Below are positions 17,207 through 27,800 of a DNA stretch of 64,000 nucleotides, one piece after another (the first letter of the stretch is position 1; each line of letters begins with the position of its first letter). Origin of the DNA: Paraburkholderia oxyphila NBRC 105797 (GTDB taxonomy: Bacteria > Pseudomonadota > Gammaproteobacteria > Burkholderiales > Burkholderiaceae). A model generated the notes under the pieces. The model was not told where the DNA came from, ran no database searches, and was given only the letters and a program-made list of their open reading frames with translations. Both the position numbers and the translations under genes were made by a program. The stretch covers positions 1 to 64,000 of the forward strand of contig NZ_BAYD01000005.1 in the NCBI RefSeq assembly GCF_000685075.1, in the 5' to 3' direction.

Positions 17207-19246
17207 ATGAACAATGAAAAGATCAGAGCGCGGCATATCGACTTGAAGCCCACGTTGATTGCCAGCGCGATTGCGCTGTCGTTTTTGACGGCGTGTGGCG
17301 GCGGCGGTAATTCCTCGACGCCGCCGGTCGCGGCGCCCCAGATTCAGGGGACCGTCGCCAGCGGGAATCCGGTCGCGAACGCCGCCATCACGGCCACCGA
17401 TGTCAACGGCAAAACCGCCACGGCCACCGCCGACGGCAATGGCAATTACACGCTCGTCACGAGCGGACTGACTGCCCCGATTGCTGTGGTTGCCGCGGAT
17501 CCGAGCGGCCAGGCCAACACGATGATCGCCGTGCTCGCCAGCCTGCCAGCAGCAGGCGCAAGTGCGACCGCCAATGTCACGACGTTGACCACGGCATTGA
17601 CCGCGCTGCTGACACCGGACGGCAACCCGATGGATTTTGTGACGGCTGGCGCCGCAACGACATTGAGCAGCGGCGTGACGAAAGCGAGCGTGCAGGGCGC
17701 AACGACGACGCTCGACACCTATCTGTCGAACCTGCTTGGCGCAGTCGGGTTGCCGGCGAATTACGACCCCATTGGCACCACGTTCACGGCGAACCATACC
17801 GGTGCAGATGCGCTGATCGACATCGTGACGATCGTGCCCGAAGGCGCGGCGACCTATCTCGTCTACAAGACGCCCAGTAGTGCCGCTTCACAGAGCGCTG
17901 CCTATCTGACGCTCAATAGCGCATCGACGCCGGCTAACACACCGGTCGCGCCGGCGGTCAGCGCCAGTGCCATCACCAACCTCAATTCGCTGGAAACGTA
18001 CCTCGGCACGCTGCCTGCCGCGCTGAAAACGTGCGGCGCAGCGGGCGGAACGGGATCGGCATGCAGCAGCGGCTTGATCGATGCCAGCTATGAGGACAAC
18101 GGCTTCAAAAACATCACCCAGTACGATCCCGATCTGGCTTCGTCGAACCTCAACCTCAGCGGTTCGGTGCCGTTTGTCGTATCGGCGAACGCTGCGGGAA
18201 CCACCGCGCTGATCGGCGTTCCTTATGGCTTGTCCAGCGCTAACGGCAGCTCCGGACAATACACGCTCTATACGACGGTGCAGCAGACCCCGTCCGGCAC
18301 GTGGGACATCATCGGCAATCAGCTTCCTTACAACCTGTCAGTGTCGACGCGCACGACGTATCGGGACTTTTACGACCAGTTCGCCAACAGCAACGGCAGC
18401 AACGACACGAGCTTCTTCGACGCGGGCGTCACGCTCAATATTGCCTGGAACAGCAGCAGTCCGATCGCTTATGCGCAAGTCACCGGGCCTGGCCTGCCGG
18501 CAGCCGGACTGTGGCTCGAGCCCTCGACCGTCACTGGCACGAATTACCTGTCTATCGCAAGCAAGCAACCGTCGTCGCAACCGAGCGGCACGCCCACCAC
18601 CGGCAGCAACACGAGCGAATACCGATGGGACTGGGCGACGCAATCCGGCGCGACATTCACCCCGCCAACGCGGGGTTTCTGGGCCACCAGCCAGCTGGAC
18701 GTCGCTTCTCTCCCGCCGACTGCCGTTTATGAATTTACGCTGTACAACGCGAGCGGCAGTGCGATTGGCACGTATAGCGTCACGAATCCGAACCGATTCG
18801 CGGACGCCACGCTAGCGTTGAATACCTACGCGCAAGGATCGTGGCCGACCTTGGGCAGCGATGTGGTCACCCACTTCCTGTCGGCTGGCGGCTCACAGGC
18901 TGCCGCGCAAACCTCGGTCAGCGTGGATTTCACGCCGCCCCCGGCGGTGGCCGCCAACCTGACTCAACTGACCATGACCGGCGTCAGCGTGCAGACGGAA
19001 GATCAGAATGGCTGCGGCTATCAGCAAACCGTGCCGGTAACGCCTGGGGCGACCGCTGTGACGTTGACGGCGTCCGGAACCGGAACTTGCGGCGGAAGCG
19101 CGGTTGCCAACGCTTTCCTCGCGATCAACAACGCATCCGATGCAGCGTATCGAATCGTGCAGTTGAGGAGCAAGAATGCTCAGGGGGTCCTGTTTTACCT
19201 GAATGCAACTTATCGCAGCTCGGCCACTGCGCCAAACGCCTCCTGA
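17207..19246 (+). CDS. Large secreted lipoprotein, function unknown
   Basis: 679-aa lipoprotein. A basic N-terminus is followed by a hydrophobic stretch and the lipobox FLTAC with acylated Cys30, then GGGG and a Ser/Thr/Pro linker. Residues about 42-100 (GTVASGNPVANAAITATDVNGKTATATADGNGNYTLV) resemble a carboxypeptidase regulatory-like or Ig-like beta-sandwich. The rest is Ala/Ser/Thr/Asn-rich and probably beta-structured. The start at 17207 is set by the signal peptide and a GGGGA ribosome site. It is probably anchored to the outer membrane. It is divergent from a LuxR regulator. No enzymatic motif was recognised. Confidence 0.85.
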   Translation: MNNEKIRARHIDLKPTLIASAIALSFLTACGGGGNSSTPPVAAPQIQGTVASGNPVANAAITATDVNGKTATATADGNGNYTLVTSGLTAPIAVVAADPSGQANTMIAVLASLPAAGASATANVTTLTTALTALLTPDGNPMDFVTAGAATTLSSGVTKASVQGATTTLDTYLSNLLGAVGLPANYDPIGTTFTANHTGADALIDIVTIVPEGAATYLVYKTPSSAASQSAAYLTLNSASTPANTPVAPAVSASAITNLNSLETYLGTLPAALKTCGAAGGTGSACSSGLIDASYEDNGFKNITQYDPDLASSNLNLSGSVPFVVSANAAGTTALIGVPYGLSSANGSSGQYTLYTTVQQTPSGTWDIIGNQLPYNLSVSTRTTYRDFYDQFANSNGSNDTSFFDAGVTLNIAWNSSSPIAYAQVTGPGLPAAGLWLEPSTVTGTNYLSIASKQPSSQPSGTPTTGSNTSEYRWDWATQSGATFTPPTRGFWATSQLDVASLPPTAVYEFTLYNASGSAIGTYSVTNPNRFADATLALNTYAQGSWPTLGSDVVTHFLSAGGSQAAAQTSVSVDFTPPPAVAANLTQLTMTGVSVQTEDQNGCGYQQTVPVTPGATAVTLTASGTGTCGGSAVANAFLAINNASDAAYRIVQLRSKNAQGVLFYLNATYRSSATAPNAS

Positions 19247-19421
19247 CGAGCAGCCGTATCGCTGAACGGGCGTCATGATTGGCGCCTGGTTCAGTGGTGA
19301 CACGTGGCATCGCGCTGGCAAACACCTTGTCCCGTGCACTTTCTATCCCGAAGCGCTTCAACTGTAACCGGCCAGCGCCCGCGAGCGAATTAACGAGAAC
19401 GTCGTCAACTGGAGTCACGAC

Positions 19422-20141
19422 ATGCTGGCCCGTTCTCTTGCTGCCCTTTGCGCCGGCGCTGCGGCGCTGCTCGCCTCACATGCGTACGCCGCCGCGCCGC
19501 GTCCGGTCGTTGTCGAATTGTTTACATCGGAGGGCTGTTCGTCGTGCCCGCCGGCCGACCGCTTTCTGTCCGAGCTGAGCGACACGCGCACCGATGTGCT
19601 GCCGCTGGCGTTTCACGTCACCTACTGGAACCAGCTCGGCTGGAAAGATCCGTTTTCGTTCGATGCCGCCGATGCGCGTCAGGCGCAGTACGCCCAGCGG
19701 TTTCGCGACTTCGCGTATACGCCCGAGATGGTGGTCGACGGCAAAGCCGAGATGGTGGGCTCGAATCGCACTGCGGCCAGTGCCGCCATCGATCATGCGA
19801 AGTCCATGGGCGTGACGGCTGCTACCGTTAGCGCCACCCGCGAAGGCGGCAGCGTTTCGGTGTCCATCGGCCCGGGCAGCGGAAGCGCGCGCGTGCTGCT
19901 GGTCAGCTACGACGCGCGTCACGTCACGCCAATCGGGCGCGGCGAGAACGCGGGGCATACGCTCACGGAATCGAATGTCGTGCGCAGCCTGGCAACCATC
20001 GGCCAGTGGTCCGGCACAGCGCTGACGTTGCATGCCGACGCTGGCGTCGGCGAACATCTGGCGGTCCTGCTCGAAGCCGATGATGGCGCCATTGTCGGCG
20101 CCGCACGCGTTGCGGATGCGAGTGAAGGGCCTGTGCACTGA
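19422..20141 (+). CDS. DUF1223 family thioredoxin-like secreted protein
   Basis: 239-aa protein with an N-terminal signal peptide (about 23 residues, ending AYAAA). A thioredoxin-like domain follows, with EGCSSCPPADRFL near residue 38. The C-x-x-C motif and the conserved HVTYWNQLGWKDPF stretch are those of DUF1223. It probably acts in the periplasm in a redox or metal-linked role that is not established. Confidence 0.92.
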   Translation: MLARSLAALCAGAAALLASHAYAAAPRPVVVELFTSEGCSSCPPADRFLSELSDTRTDVLPLAFHVTYWNQLGWKDPFSFDAADARQAQYAQRFRDFAYTPEMVVDGKAEMVGSNRTAASAAIDHAKSMGVTAATVSATREGGSVSVSIGPGSGSARVLLVSYDARHVTPIGRGENAGHTLTESNVVRSLATIGQWSGTALTLHADAGVGEHLAVLLEADDGAIVGAARVADASEGPVH

Positions 20142-20215
20142 GCGACGGGGGTTGCACGCGAATGAAGTCAACGTCGCGACTGCGCATGCGCTTCGCTCAA
20201 TGGATTGCGCACGGC

Positions 20216-21208
20216 TCATCGGTTCGAATGCAGCGTTGCCTGGAAAAACTGCACGACAGCGGCGTTGAATTGCTCATGGAACGCGGCGCGGTCGAAGTCC
20301 GGCAGGCTGTTGCAGATTTCCGGCCTCTTTCGCGACAGGCGGACGTCGCAGGGTGGCAGGAAGTCGTAATGGCCGGCGTGGGCGACGACGTGATACTCAG
20401 GCGCCCGGGGCAGGTTGGCACGCACCGCTTCGTCATAATAGGGATCGGGCTGGTGACGATCGTCGGCGGCTCGCCAGAGCTGGATCGGGACGTGCACGCT
20501 GCTTAGCCCGGTGCTGCCGAAGGCGAAGCCGAACGCGGGCGCGGCGACCACTACGGCCTTGATGCGCGGGTCGTGGACCCAGACGCTCGCGGCAACGTCC
20601 GCGCCGAAACGAGGATCGACGCCCGCCTGCTTCAGGTCCTCGCACAGGTCGTGCTCGGGGTGGGCCTCGCAATACGGGGCGATCTTCGAAAGATCCGGGG
20701 TCCCGCCTGCAGCCACGAGTACGGTAAAGCCGCCGTTGGAAAAGCCGAACGCACCGACGCGGGCCGCATCAATCCGCCCGTGCCCATGCCACTCGCCGAG
20801 CATGTAGTCCACCAGCCGGTGAAGCTGGGCAGGGCGGCGCCACAGTTCCAGGACGTGGCTCTGGTCGCCGAAAGTGTCGCCGTCGTGACTGACTGCCGCT
20901 GCCACAAAGCCCGCGTGCGCCAGGGCGAGCGCCGTATCGTAGTGGCCGCCGTACCAGCCACCGCCGCCATGCGAGATGACAACCAGCGGCAGACGCTGGC
21001 CCGCGATCGGCGCGCCCGGCGCCACAGTCTGACTGAAAGCGCCCAAGGCGTGCGGCGTCGCCGCAGCGTGGGCGGGATACCAGATTCCGGCCGTGAGCGG
21101 CGGCCCCTCGCCATTCGCGATCTTGACCTCCTCGAAACCGACATCGGCTGCGAGGGCCGGCGTGACAAGCAGGGCAAAAAGCGTGGCGATTACGGCCACC
21201 AACCTCAC
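20216..21208 (-). CDS. Secreted dienelactone-hydrolase/PAF-acetylhydrolase-like alpha/beta hydrolase
   Basis: About 330-aa exported alpha/beta hydrolase. A signal peptide ends near LVTPALA. Core motifs are VVISHGGGG (oxyanion strand), GAFGFSNGGFT (nucleophile Ser in GFSNGG) and VAHAGHYDF (catalytic His). The start is set at GTG 21208 because AAGGAG lies 6 nt upstream; the ATG at 21214 would sit directly against that Shine-Dalgarno. Likely a periplasmic esterase or lipase-like enzyme; the substrate is unknown. Confidence 0.85.
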   Translation of the reverse strand: MRLVAVIATLFALLVTPALAADVGFEEVKIANGEGPPLTAGIWYPAHAAATPHALGAFSQTVAPGAPIAGQRLPLVVISHGGGGWYGGHYDTALALAHAGFVAAAVSHDGDTFGDQSHVLELWRRPAQLHRLVDYMLGEWHGHGRIDAARVGAFGFSNGGFTVLVAAGGTPDLSKIAPYCEAHPEHDLCEDLKQAGVDPRFGADVAASVWVHDPRIKAVVVAAPAFGFAFGSTGLSSVHVPIQLWRAADDRHQPDPYYDEAVRANLPRAPEYHVVAHAGHYDFLPPCDVRLSRKRPEICNSLPDFDRAAFHEQFNAAVVQFFQATLHSNR

Positions 21209-21248
21209 AGTCATCTCCTTGCTTTTTCTTTCTTCGCGTCGCCCGGAA

Positions 21249-22142
21249 TCAATCCGCATTCACTTTGACCGCCACATGCACCTGATGCGCGCCGCCACCC
21301 AGTATCACGCCGCGAAGCAGCGACACGTCGCTGTAATCGCGGCCGATGGCGAGTGTGGCATGGCCTTGATCGGCAAGCACATCGTTGGTCGGATCGAGAT
21401 CGAACCAGCCGGCAGCAGTCTCCGAAGGCACATAGAGCGATACCCACGCATGCGAGGCGTCCGCGCCGATCATCGGCAGCGCGCCCTCGGGCGGATCGTT
21501 GCGCAGATAGCCGCTCACATAGCGCGCGGCGAGCCCGATCGAGCGCAGGCAGCCGATCATCACCTGGGCGAAGTCCTGGCACACGCCGTGGCGCAGTTCG
21601 AATGCGCGCGCGGCGGGCGTGTCGAACGCCGTTGCCGAGGGACGGTAAGCGAAATCGGCGTGGATGCGATGCATCAAATCGATCGCGCCCGCCAGAACGG
21701 GCGTGCCGGGCGCGAAGCTCTCCAGCGCGTAGGCGCGCAATGCGGGCAGCAAGGCGATGTTCGGCGAGGCGAAGCAGAATTCGGACTCCGCATGAAAGTC
21801 GCCGCCCACCGTGTAGCGCAGCATGCGCGTGACGTCTTCCCAGGCCGGCGTCGCGGCGATATCGAACGAAGCGTAGCGCGGCGCGAGCAGCACGCTCGTC
21901 TCGCTCGTCATCTGCAGGTAGTCGTGCGGCGCGTCGAACGAGAAGTAGAGGACCTCGTTGCCGAAGGCATCGTGGCGGCTCGTCTGATACGACGGCGCGG
22001 GCTCGATGTGTTCGCGGTGCGCGAGCACGCGCTGCCATGGCAGCGCGAGCGGGCGGATCGTCGCGAGATGCTGCGCGGTCTCGACCAGCGTCGAATAGCG
22101 ATAGGTCGTGCGGTGCGTGACCGTGAGGCGCGTACCGCTCAT
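21249..22142 (-). CDS. Transglutaminase-like cysteine protease-fold protein (short paralogue)
   Basis: 297-aa protein with an N-terminal transglutaminase-associated beta domain (about 5-90) and a transglutaminase-like core. The core has the triad Cys188 (RHGVCQDFAQ), His231 (DASHAWVSLY) and Asp250 (WFDLDPTND). In this gene neighbourhood such proteins are thought to act as peptidases or peptide-bond-modifying enzymes with the ATP-grasp ligases. The ATG overlaps the stop of the ATP-grasp/alpha-E gene, so the two are coupled. Confidence 0.92.
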   Translation of the reverse strand: MSGTRLTVTHRTTYRYSTLVETAQHLATIRPLALPWQRVLAHREHIEPAPSYQTSRHDAFGNEVLYFSFDAPHDYLQMTSETSVLLAPRYASFDIAATPAWEDVTRMLRYTVGGDFHAESEFCFASPNIALLPALRAYALESFAPGTPVLAGAIDLMHRIHADFAYRPSATAFDTPAARAFELRHGVCQDFAQVMIGCLRSIGLAARYVSGYLRNDPPEGALPMIGADASHAWVSLYVPSETAAGWFDLDPTNDVLADQGHATLAIGRDYSDVSLLRGVILGGGAHQVHVAVKVNAD

Positions 22143-24772
22143 GACCAGACCTGCGCGGCAAGCGGCGCGGCGTGGCTGAACCAGCGCGCGCTGATCTCGT
22201 TCGAGGTGGCGGCCATGCGCTCGGAGAAGCTGTCGCACAGTGCGGTCAGCGCGGGGTAGCGGCCGTCTTCGCCGGGCTCGCACAGTGTCTCCAGCGTGGG
22301 CAGCGCCTCGACGGGCGCGAGTTGCGAGGCGAACGGCTCGCGCTTCGGTCCGCCCGCGGCCTCGGCGATCTCGTCGAGCCGCGCACGCAGCCGCGCGTAG
22401 ACGCCATAGAGGCCGCGTGGATTGGTCGGGTCGGTCACGATCACATCGAGCAGGGCAGGCACCTCGAGGCGCCCCGGATACAGCGAGCGATAGGTGAGAG
22501 TGCTGTCGAACAGTTGCAGTAGCACGTCGAAGCCCGCGGGCGTCGCGAGCGTGCGCTCGTGCGCGGCGATACGCAGCATCGTGGCCAGCGCGGACACGCG
22601 TTCGATATGGCGTCCCGCGAACAGCAGGCGCCACGCCTGGTCGCGTGTCATGCGGTCGCCCTGGCAGCCGCTGATGGCGCTCAGCTGCGTGGCGAGCGCG
22701 TCGAGCGCGCCCATCAGCGCCATGCGGTCGTATGGCGTGGGGCGCCTGAATTCGATGGCGGCGCCGCGCCGCGCCGGCGCCGGCACGAGAGAAAGCGCCT
22801 CCAGCGCGTCGCGGAAGTCGTTGCGCGAGGCCAGCACGGTGCGCCAATGGTCGCTCGAAAGCCGGCCGCGAATTTCACCGCAGGCGTAGGCCTGGCTCGC
22901 GAGGGTCCGCCCGATTCCCGTTGCGCCCGCATGTTCGTGCAAATTGGCCACGAGGGCGCGCTCGAAGCCGTCGAGGCCGCGCCGTGCCTCGCTGCTCGTG
23001 GATGGCACGAGGCCATGCGCGGCAGCCAGTTCGACGAAGGTGCCGAACAGCTCTTCGGCGTCGCTGCCTTCGAGCGAGCCGAGAATCAGCCGGCACAGGC
23101 GCACGCCGTTTTCGGCGCGCTCGCCGTAACGTCCCGCCCAGAACAGGTTCTCTGCGGCGCGGCTCGGGACGCGGCGACGTTCGCGGCGCAGGTCGCCGGG
23201 CTTGATCGGGCTGGGCAGGAGCGTGAAGGTCGAGCCCGGTTGGCTCGACAGCACCCAGGTATCGACGCTGCTGCCGCCCACCTGCATCGATACGGATTCC
23301 TGATGTTCTGCGGCCAGCCGCGTAAAGCCGCCGGGCAGCACGCGCCAGCCGCATTCCTGATCGGCGATGGCGTAGACACGCAGCACAGCGGGCCGCGTGC
23401 CGAGCATGCCGGCGCCGTTTTCGTAGCGCGGCGTGTAGCTGTAGCGCAGCGGCTGCTGGACCGTGAAGGCGTCGGGCAGTTGCCCGATCCGCTCGCACCA
23501 GTCGGCGAGCTTCTGCACGCCGGCGGCAAGCCCCGGCGGCGCGGACGCTGCGCGCGCGCCGCCGGGCCAGGTCGGCACGAGCAGGGCCTCGGGAATGTGC
23601 GCGAGCGCGTCTTGGCAGGCCGCGTCTTCGCCGCACCACCAGGTGGCGACGCCGGGTAACGCCAGCGGCTCGCCGAGCAGCGCCTGCGCAATGCCGGGCA
23701 TGAAGCCGTGCAGCGCGGGTGATTCGACGAATCCCGCGCCGGGCACGTTCGAGACCATGACGTTGCCGGCTCGCATGACCTGCAGCAGCCCTGGCACGCC
23801 GATGGTCGAGTCGGCGCGCAGTTCGACCGGGTCGCAGAAGGTGTCGTCGAGGCGGCGCAGCACGGCGTGGACGCGCTCGAGTCCGCCCAGCGTTTTCAGG
23901 TACAGCATGTCCTCGCGCACCGTGAGGTCCTTGCCCTCGACGAGCGTGAGGCCGAGGTAGCGCGCGAGGAACACGTGCTCGAAATAGGTCTCGCTGAAAG
24001 GCCCCGGCGTGAGCAGCACGATATGCGGGGACGCGCCGCTCACCCCGCGCTCGTCCGCGCTCATGATCGCGCGCGCGGCAGCGGCGAGCGTGGCGATGAG
24101 CTGCGAATAGGTGGGGGCGACGCGGTGTACCCGCATGGTGCGAAACGGCTCGGCGAAGAGGCTCGAGACGATGAGCCGGTTTTCGAGCAGATAGCCGAGC
24201 CCCGAAGGCGCTTCCGTGCGGTGCGAAACGACGGTCCACTGGCCCTCGGGCGAGCGCGCGAGGTCGAGGGCGACGATCTGCAGGTACTGGCGGTTGGGCG
24301 GCACGAAGCCTTTCACGGGGCGCAGATAGCCGGGATGGCCGAACACCAGCGCGGGCGGCAGCAGGCCGCGCGCGAGCAGCGTCTGCGGCCCGTAGATATC
24401 GGCGACGATCTCGTTGAGCAGGCGCGCGCGCTGCGCCACGCCCCGCTCGATCTGCGCCCATTCGCTTTCCCCGATGATGAGCGGCAGCACGTCGAGCGCC
24501 CACGGGCGAGGGCCGCCGCGGTCCGCGTAGACGTTGTAGGTGATGTCGTTTTCCCGCACCTGGCGCGCGACCGATGCCGCGGCGGCGTCGAAGCCCGCCA
24601 CGCCAGGTTCGCCGAGCAGCCCGAAAAACTGCCGCCATGGCTCGCGCAGCTCGCCATCTGCCGTGCGCAGTTCGTCCCAGTGTCCGGCGCGCACCGGCAG
24701 CGTGCGCAGCGGCTCGAGGGCCAGCGCGTCGCTGGCGGCGGAGTCGAACGGCAGGGTCGATTGAGTCGGCAA
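22139..24772 (-). CDS. Circularly permuted ATP-grasp ligase fused to alpha-E domain
   Basis: About 877-aa two-domain protein. Residues about 50-480 match the circularly permuted ATP-grasp type 2 family (NDITYNVYAD; PWALDVLPLII; LENRLIVSSLF; LTPGPFSETYFEHVFLARYLGLTLVEG). Residues about 560-870 match the alpha-helical alpha-E domain (RRVPSRAAENLFWAGRYGERAENGVRLCR). The family is predicted to make amide or peptide bonds; the product is unknown. The start is uncertain: no ATG or GTG occurs after the upstream stop, so TTG at 24772 is chosen; a longer ATG start at 25036 would overlap the previous gene by 187 bp. In many relatives the two domains are separate genes. Confidence 0.88.
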   Translation of the reverse strand: MPTQSTLPFDSAASDALALEPLRTLPVRAGHWDELRTADGELREPWRQFFGLLGEPGVAGFDAAAASVARQVRENDITYNVYADRGGPRPWALDVLPLIIGESEWAQIERGVAQRARLLNEIVADIYGPQTLLARGLLPPALVFGHPGYLRPVKGFVPPNRQYLQIVALDLARSPEGQWTVVSHRTEAPSGLGYLLENRLIVSSLFAEPFRTMRVHRVAPTYSQLIATLAAAARAIMSADERGVSGASPHIVLLTPGPFSETYFEHVFLARYLGLTLVEGKDLTVREDMLYLKTLGGLERVHAVLRRLDDTFCDPVELRADSTIGVPGLLQVMRAGNVMVSNVPGAGFVESPALHGFMPGIAQALLGEPLALPGVATWWCGEDAACQDALAHIPEALLVPTWPGGARAASAPPGLAAGVQKLADWCERIGQLPDAFTVQQPLRYSYTPRYENGAGMLGTRPAVLRVYAIADQECGWRVLPGGFTRLAAEHQESVSMQVGGSSVDTWVLSSQPGSTFTLLPSPIKPGDLRRERRRVPSRAAENLFWAGRYGERAENGVRLCRLILGSLEGSDAEELFGTFVELAAAHGLVPSTSSEARRGLDGFERALVANLHEHAGATGIGRTLASQAYACGEIRGRLSSDHWRTVLASRNDFRDALEALSLVPAPARRGAAIEFRRPTPYDRMALMGALDALATQLSAISGCQGDRMTRDQAWRLLFAGRHIERVSALATMLRIAAHERTLATPAGFDVLLQLFDSTLTYRSLYPGRLEVPALLDVIVTDPTNPRGLYGVYARLRARLDEIAEAAGGPKREPFASQLAPVEALPTLETLCEPGEDGRYPALTALCDSFSERMAATSNEISARWFSHAAPLAAQVWS

Positions 24773-24849
24773 GATCGTGGGTCGTGGCGGCGCGTCGCGT
24801 ACGCGAGGCGCGCCTTCGGTTGGGGCTGTTGACGGATTATCGGCCGGAA

Positions 24850-27800
24850 TCAGCCGCGGCGCAGGTCCAGTGTGAACGGAAATTCGAGGCTGCGCCCGGC
24901 GGGCGCCACTTCCACCGGACCGGGGGTGTGCCCGGTGGTGAAGAAGCGCGCGCGCCGCCGGCTTTCGGCCTCGTAGGCGTTGACCGGAAACGTCTGATAA
25001 TGGCGGCCGCCCGGGTGCGCAACATGATACTGGCATCCGCCGATCGCGCGGCCGCTCCAGCTATCGACGATATCGATCGTGAGCGGCGCGTGCACGCCGA
25101 TGGTCGGATGCAGCGCGGACGCCTGCTGCCACGCGCGAAAACGCACGCCCGCCACGCTCTCGCTCACGCGCCCGGTGGGCTGCAGCGGCAGCGCGCGGCC
25201 GTTTACGCTGACGATATGGCGGTTCTCGTTGATGCCGAGCACGCGCACTTCGAGCCGCTCCACCGACGAATCGACATAGCGCACCGTGGTGCCGGCCCCG
25301 CCTTCCTCGCCCATCACGTGCCACGGTTCGAGCGCGTGGCGCACCGCGAGCGCGATGCCGCTCGTCTGCAGCTCGCCCACCAGCGGGAAGCGGAACGCGA
25401 AGTGCGGGGCGAACCAGGCGGGATCGAGCGCGAAGCCCGCCGCGGCCGTTTCGGCGAGCACGTCGTCGAAATCCATCTGCACGAAGGTCGAGAGCATGAA
25501 GCGGTCGTGCAGTTCGGTGCCCCAGCGCGTGAGCCGCTGTGTGTACGGCGTCTGCCAGAAGCGCGCGACGAGTGCGCGCAGCAGCAGTTGCTGCGCGAGA
25601 CTCATGCGCGCGTGCGGCGGCATTTCGAAGCCGCGCAGCTCCAGCAGGCCCAGGCGGCCGGTCGGGCCGTCGGGCGAGTAGAGCTTGTCGATGCAGAACT
25701 CGGCGCGGTGCGTGTTGCCGGTCACGTCGATGAGGATGTTGCGCAGCGCGCGGTCGATGAGCCAGGGTGGCACGCGCTCGCCGCCGCTGGCGGCCTCGGC
25801 GTAGCCATGCAGCAGGTCGACCTGGCGCTGGATTTCCGCAAAGGCGATTTCCAGTTCGTAGACCTGATCGTTGCGCGCCTCGTCCACGCGCGGCGCCTGG
25901 CTCGTCGGGCCGATGAACAGGCCCGAAAACAGGTACGAAAGCGACGGATGGTTGTGCCAGTAGGCGAGCAGGCTCGCGAGCAGGTCGGGGCGGCGCAGGA
26001 ACGGGCTGTCGGCGGGCGTGGCGCCGCCGAGCACGAAGTGATTGCCGCCGCCCGTGCCGGTGTGGCGCCCGTCGAGCATGAACTTCTCGGTGGAGAGCGC
26101 GGTTTCGTGCGCGGACTGGTAGAGGAATTCGGTGCGCTCGACCAGTTCGTCCCAGTTCGACGACGGGTGGATATTCACCTCGATCACGCCGGGGTCGGGC
26201 GTGACCTGGAGCATTTTCAGGCGCGGGTCGCGCGGCGGCGGGTAGCCCTCGATCACCACAGGCAGCGCGAGCTCGGCGGCGGTGGCTTCGGCGGCGGCGA
26301 GCAGCTCGAGGTAATCGTCGAGCTCGACGAGCGGCGGCATGAAGACGTGCAGCTGGCCCTGCGCGCGGCCATAGGTTGCGGCTTCGGCTTTGGGCCCGGC
26401 GGCGCGCGCGGGGTCGCGCACTTCGACGCACAGCGCCGTGCGGTGGGTCCAGGCGGCGGATTCTCCGCGTTCGGGGTAGCGGTTGGCGTCGGCCGCGTTG
26501 CCGCTTCTGGCGCTTCCCGCGCCTTCGGCGTATCCAGCCGGGCGCGCGCCTTCCCCGTGCTGAGATCGCGCGGCGGCGTCAAACCCGCTCTCGTACTGCA
26601 TGCGCAGCTCCGCGGCGCTGCGCAGCGGCACCGGCGCGGCAAACGGATCGCGCGTGTGCTGCCACGGGTAGTCGCCCTCCGCCACCCACGGCAGCGAATC
26701 GAGCGGCAGCCGGTAGCCCATCGGCGAGTCGCCGGGAATCAGGTACAGGCGATCGTCGCGGAAGAACCACGGGCCGCTCACCCAGCGCGGGCCCTGCAAG
26801 GCGGGCTGGGACGGGGCGGCGTGCGCCGCATCGGGTGCCTCGGGGCGTTCGCACGCGAGCGGCAGGACGTAGCCCGTCACGGCGTCGAGACCCGCGTCGA
26901 ACAGGCGGCGCAGCCGCATGCGCTCGAGCTCGTCTTCGAGGCGCGAGTCGAACGGATCGACGTTCACGGGCAGCCGGCGCTCGCGCCACAGGTAATACCA
27001 GGTGTCCTCGTAGGCAGGCTGCACATGCTGCGGATCGACCGTGAGCTTCGCAGCGAGGCGCTCGATGAAGCGCCGCGCGTCCTCGGCCGTGTGGTGAGCG
27101 GGCGAGCGCTCGTCGGCGAACAGGGTGGGATCGCGCCAGCACGGCTCGCCGTCGGCACGCCAGTAGAGCGAGAGCGCCCAGCGCGGCAACTGCTCGCCCG
27201 GATACCATTTGCCCTGGCCGATATGCAGAAAGCCCAGCGCGCCATAATGCGCGCGCAGCTTGTCCATCAGCGCAATGGCGTAGCGGCGCTTGGTCGGGCC
27301 GAGCGCATCGGTGTTCCATTCGGGCGCGTCGCGGTCGCCCGCGGCGACGAAGGTCGGCTCGCCGCCCATCGTGAGCCGCACGTCCTGGCCGGCGAGCGCC
27401 GCGTCAACCTGGACGCCCACCGCGTGCATGTCGGCCCATTGCGCCTCGGTGTAGGGCTTCGTCACGCGCGGCGTTTCCAGCACGCGCGAAATCGACATCG
27501 AATGCGAGAACTCCACTTCGCATTCGTCGAGCGCGCCCGAGATCGGCGCGGCGCTGCCGGGCTCCGGCGTGCAGGCCACCGGAATATGGCCTTCGCCCGC
27601 GAGCAGCCCCGAGGTCGGATCGAGCCCGATCCAGCCCGCACCCGGCAGGTAGACCTCGCACCAGGCGTGCAGGTCGGTGAAATCGGCCTCGGCGCCGCGC
27701 GGGCCGTCGATCGCCTTGACGTCGGGCGTGAGCTGCAGCAGGTAGCCCGAGACGAAGCGCGCGGCAAGGCCGAGCTGGCGTAGCGTCTGCACGAGCAGCC

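Noticed and set aside
24574..27783. Open frame of 1069 codons on the + strand opposite the ATP-grasp and transglutaminase genes
   Set aside because: It mirrors two well-supported genes and is His/Arg/Gly-rich without any domain; high-GC DNA commonly leaves the opposite strand open.
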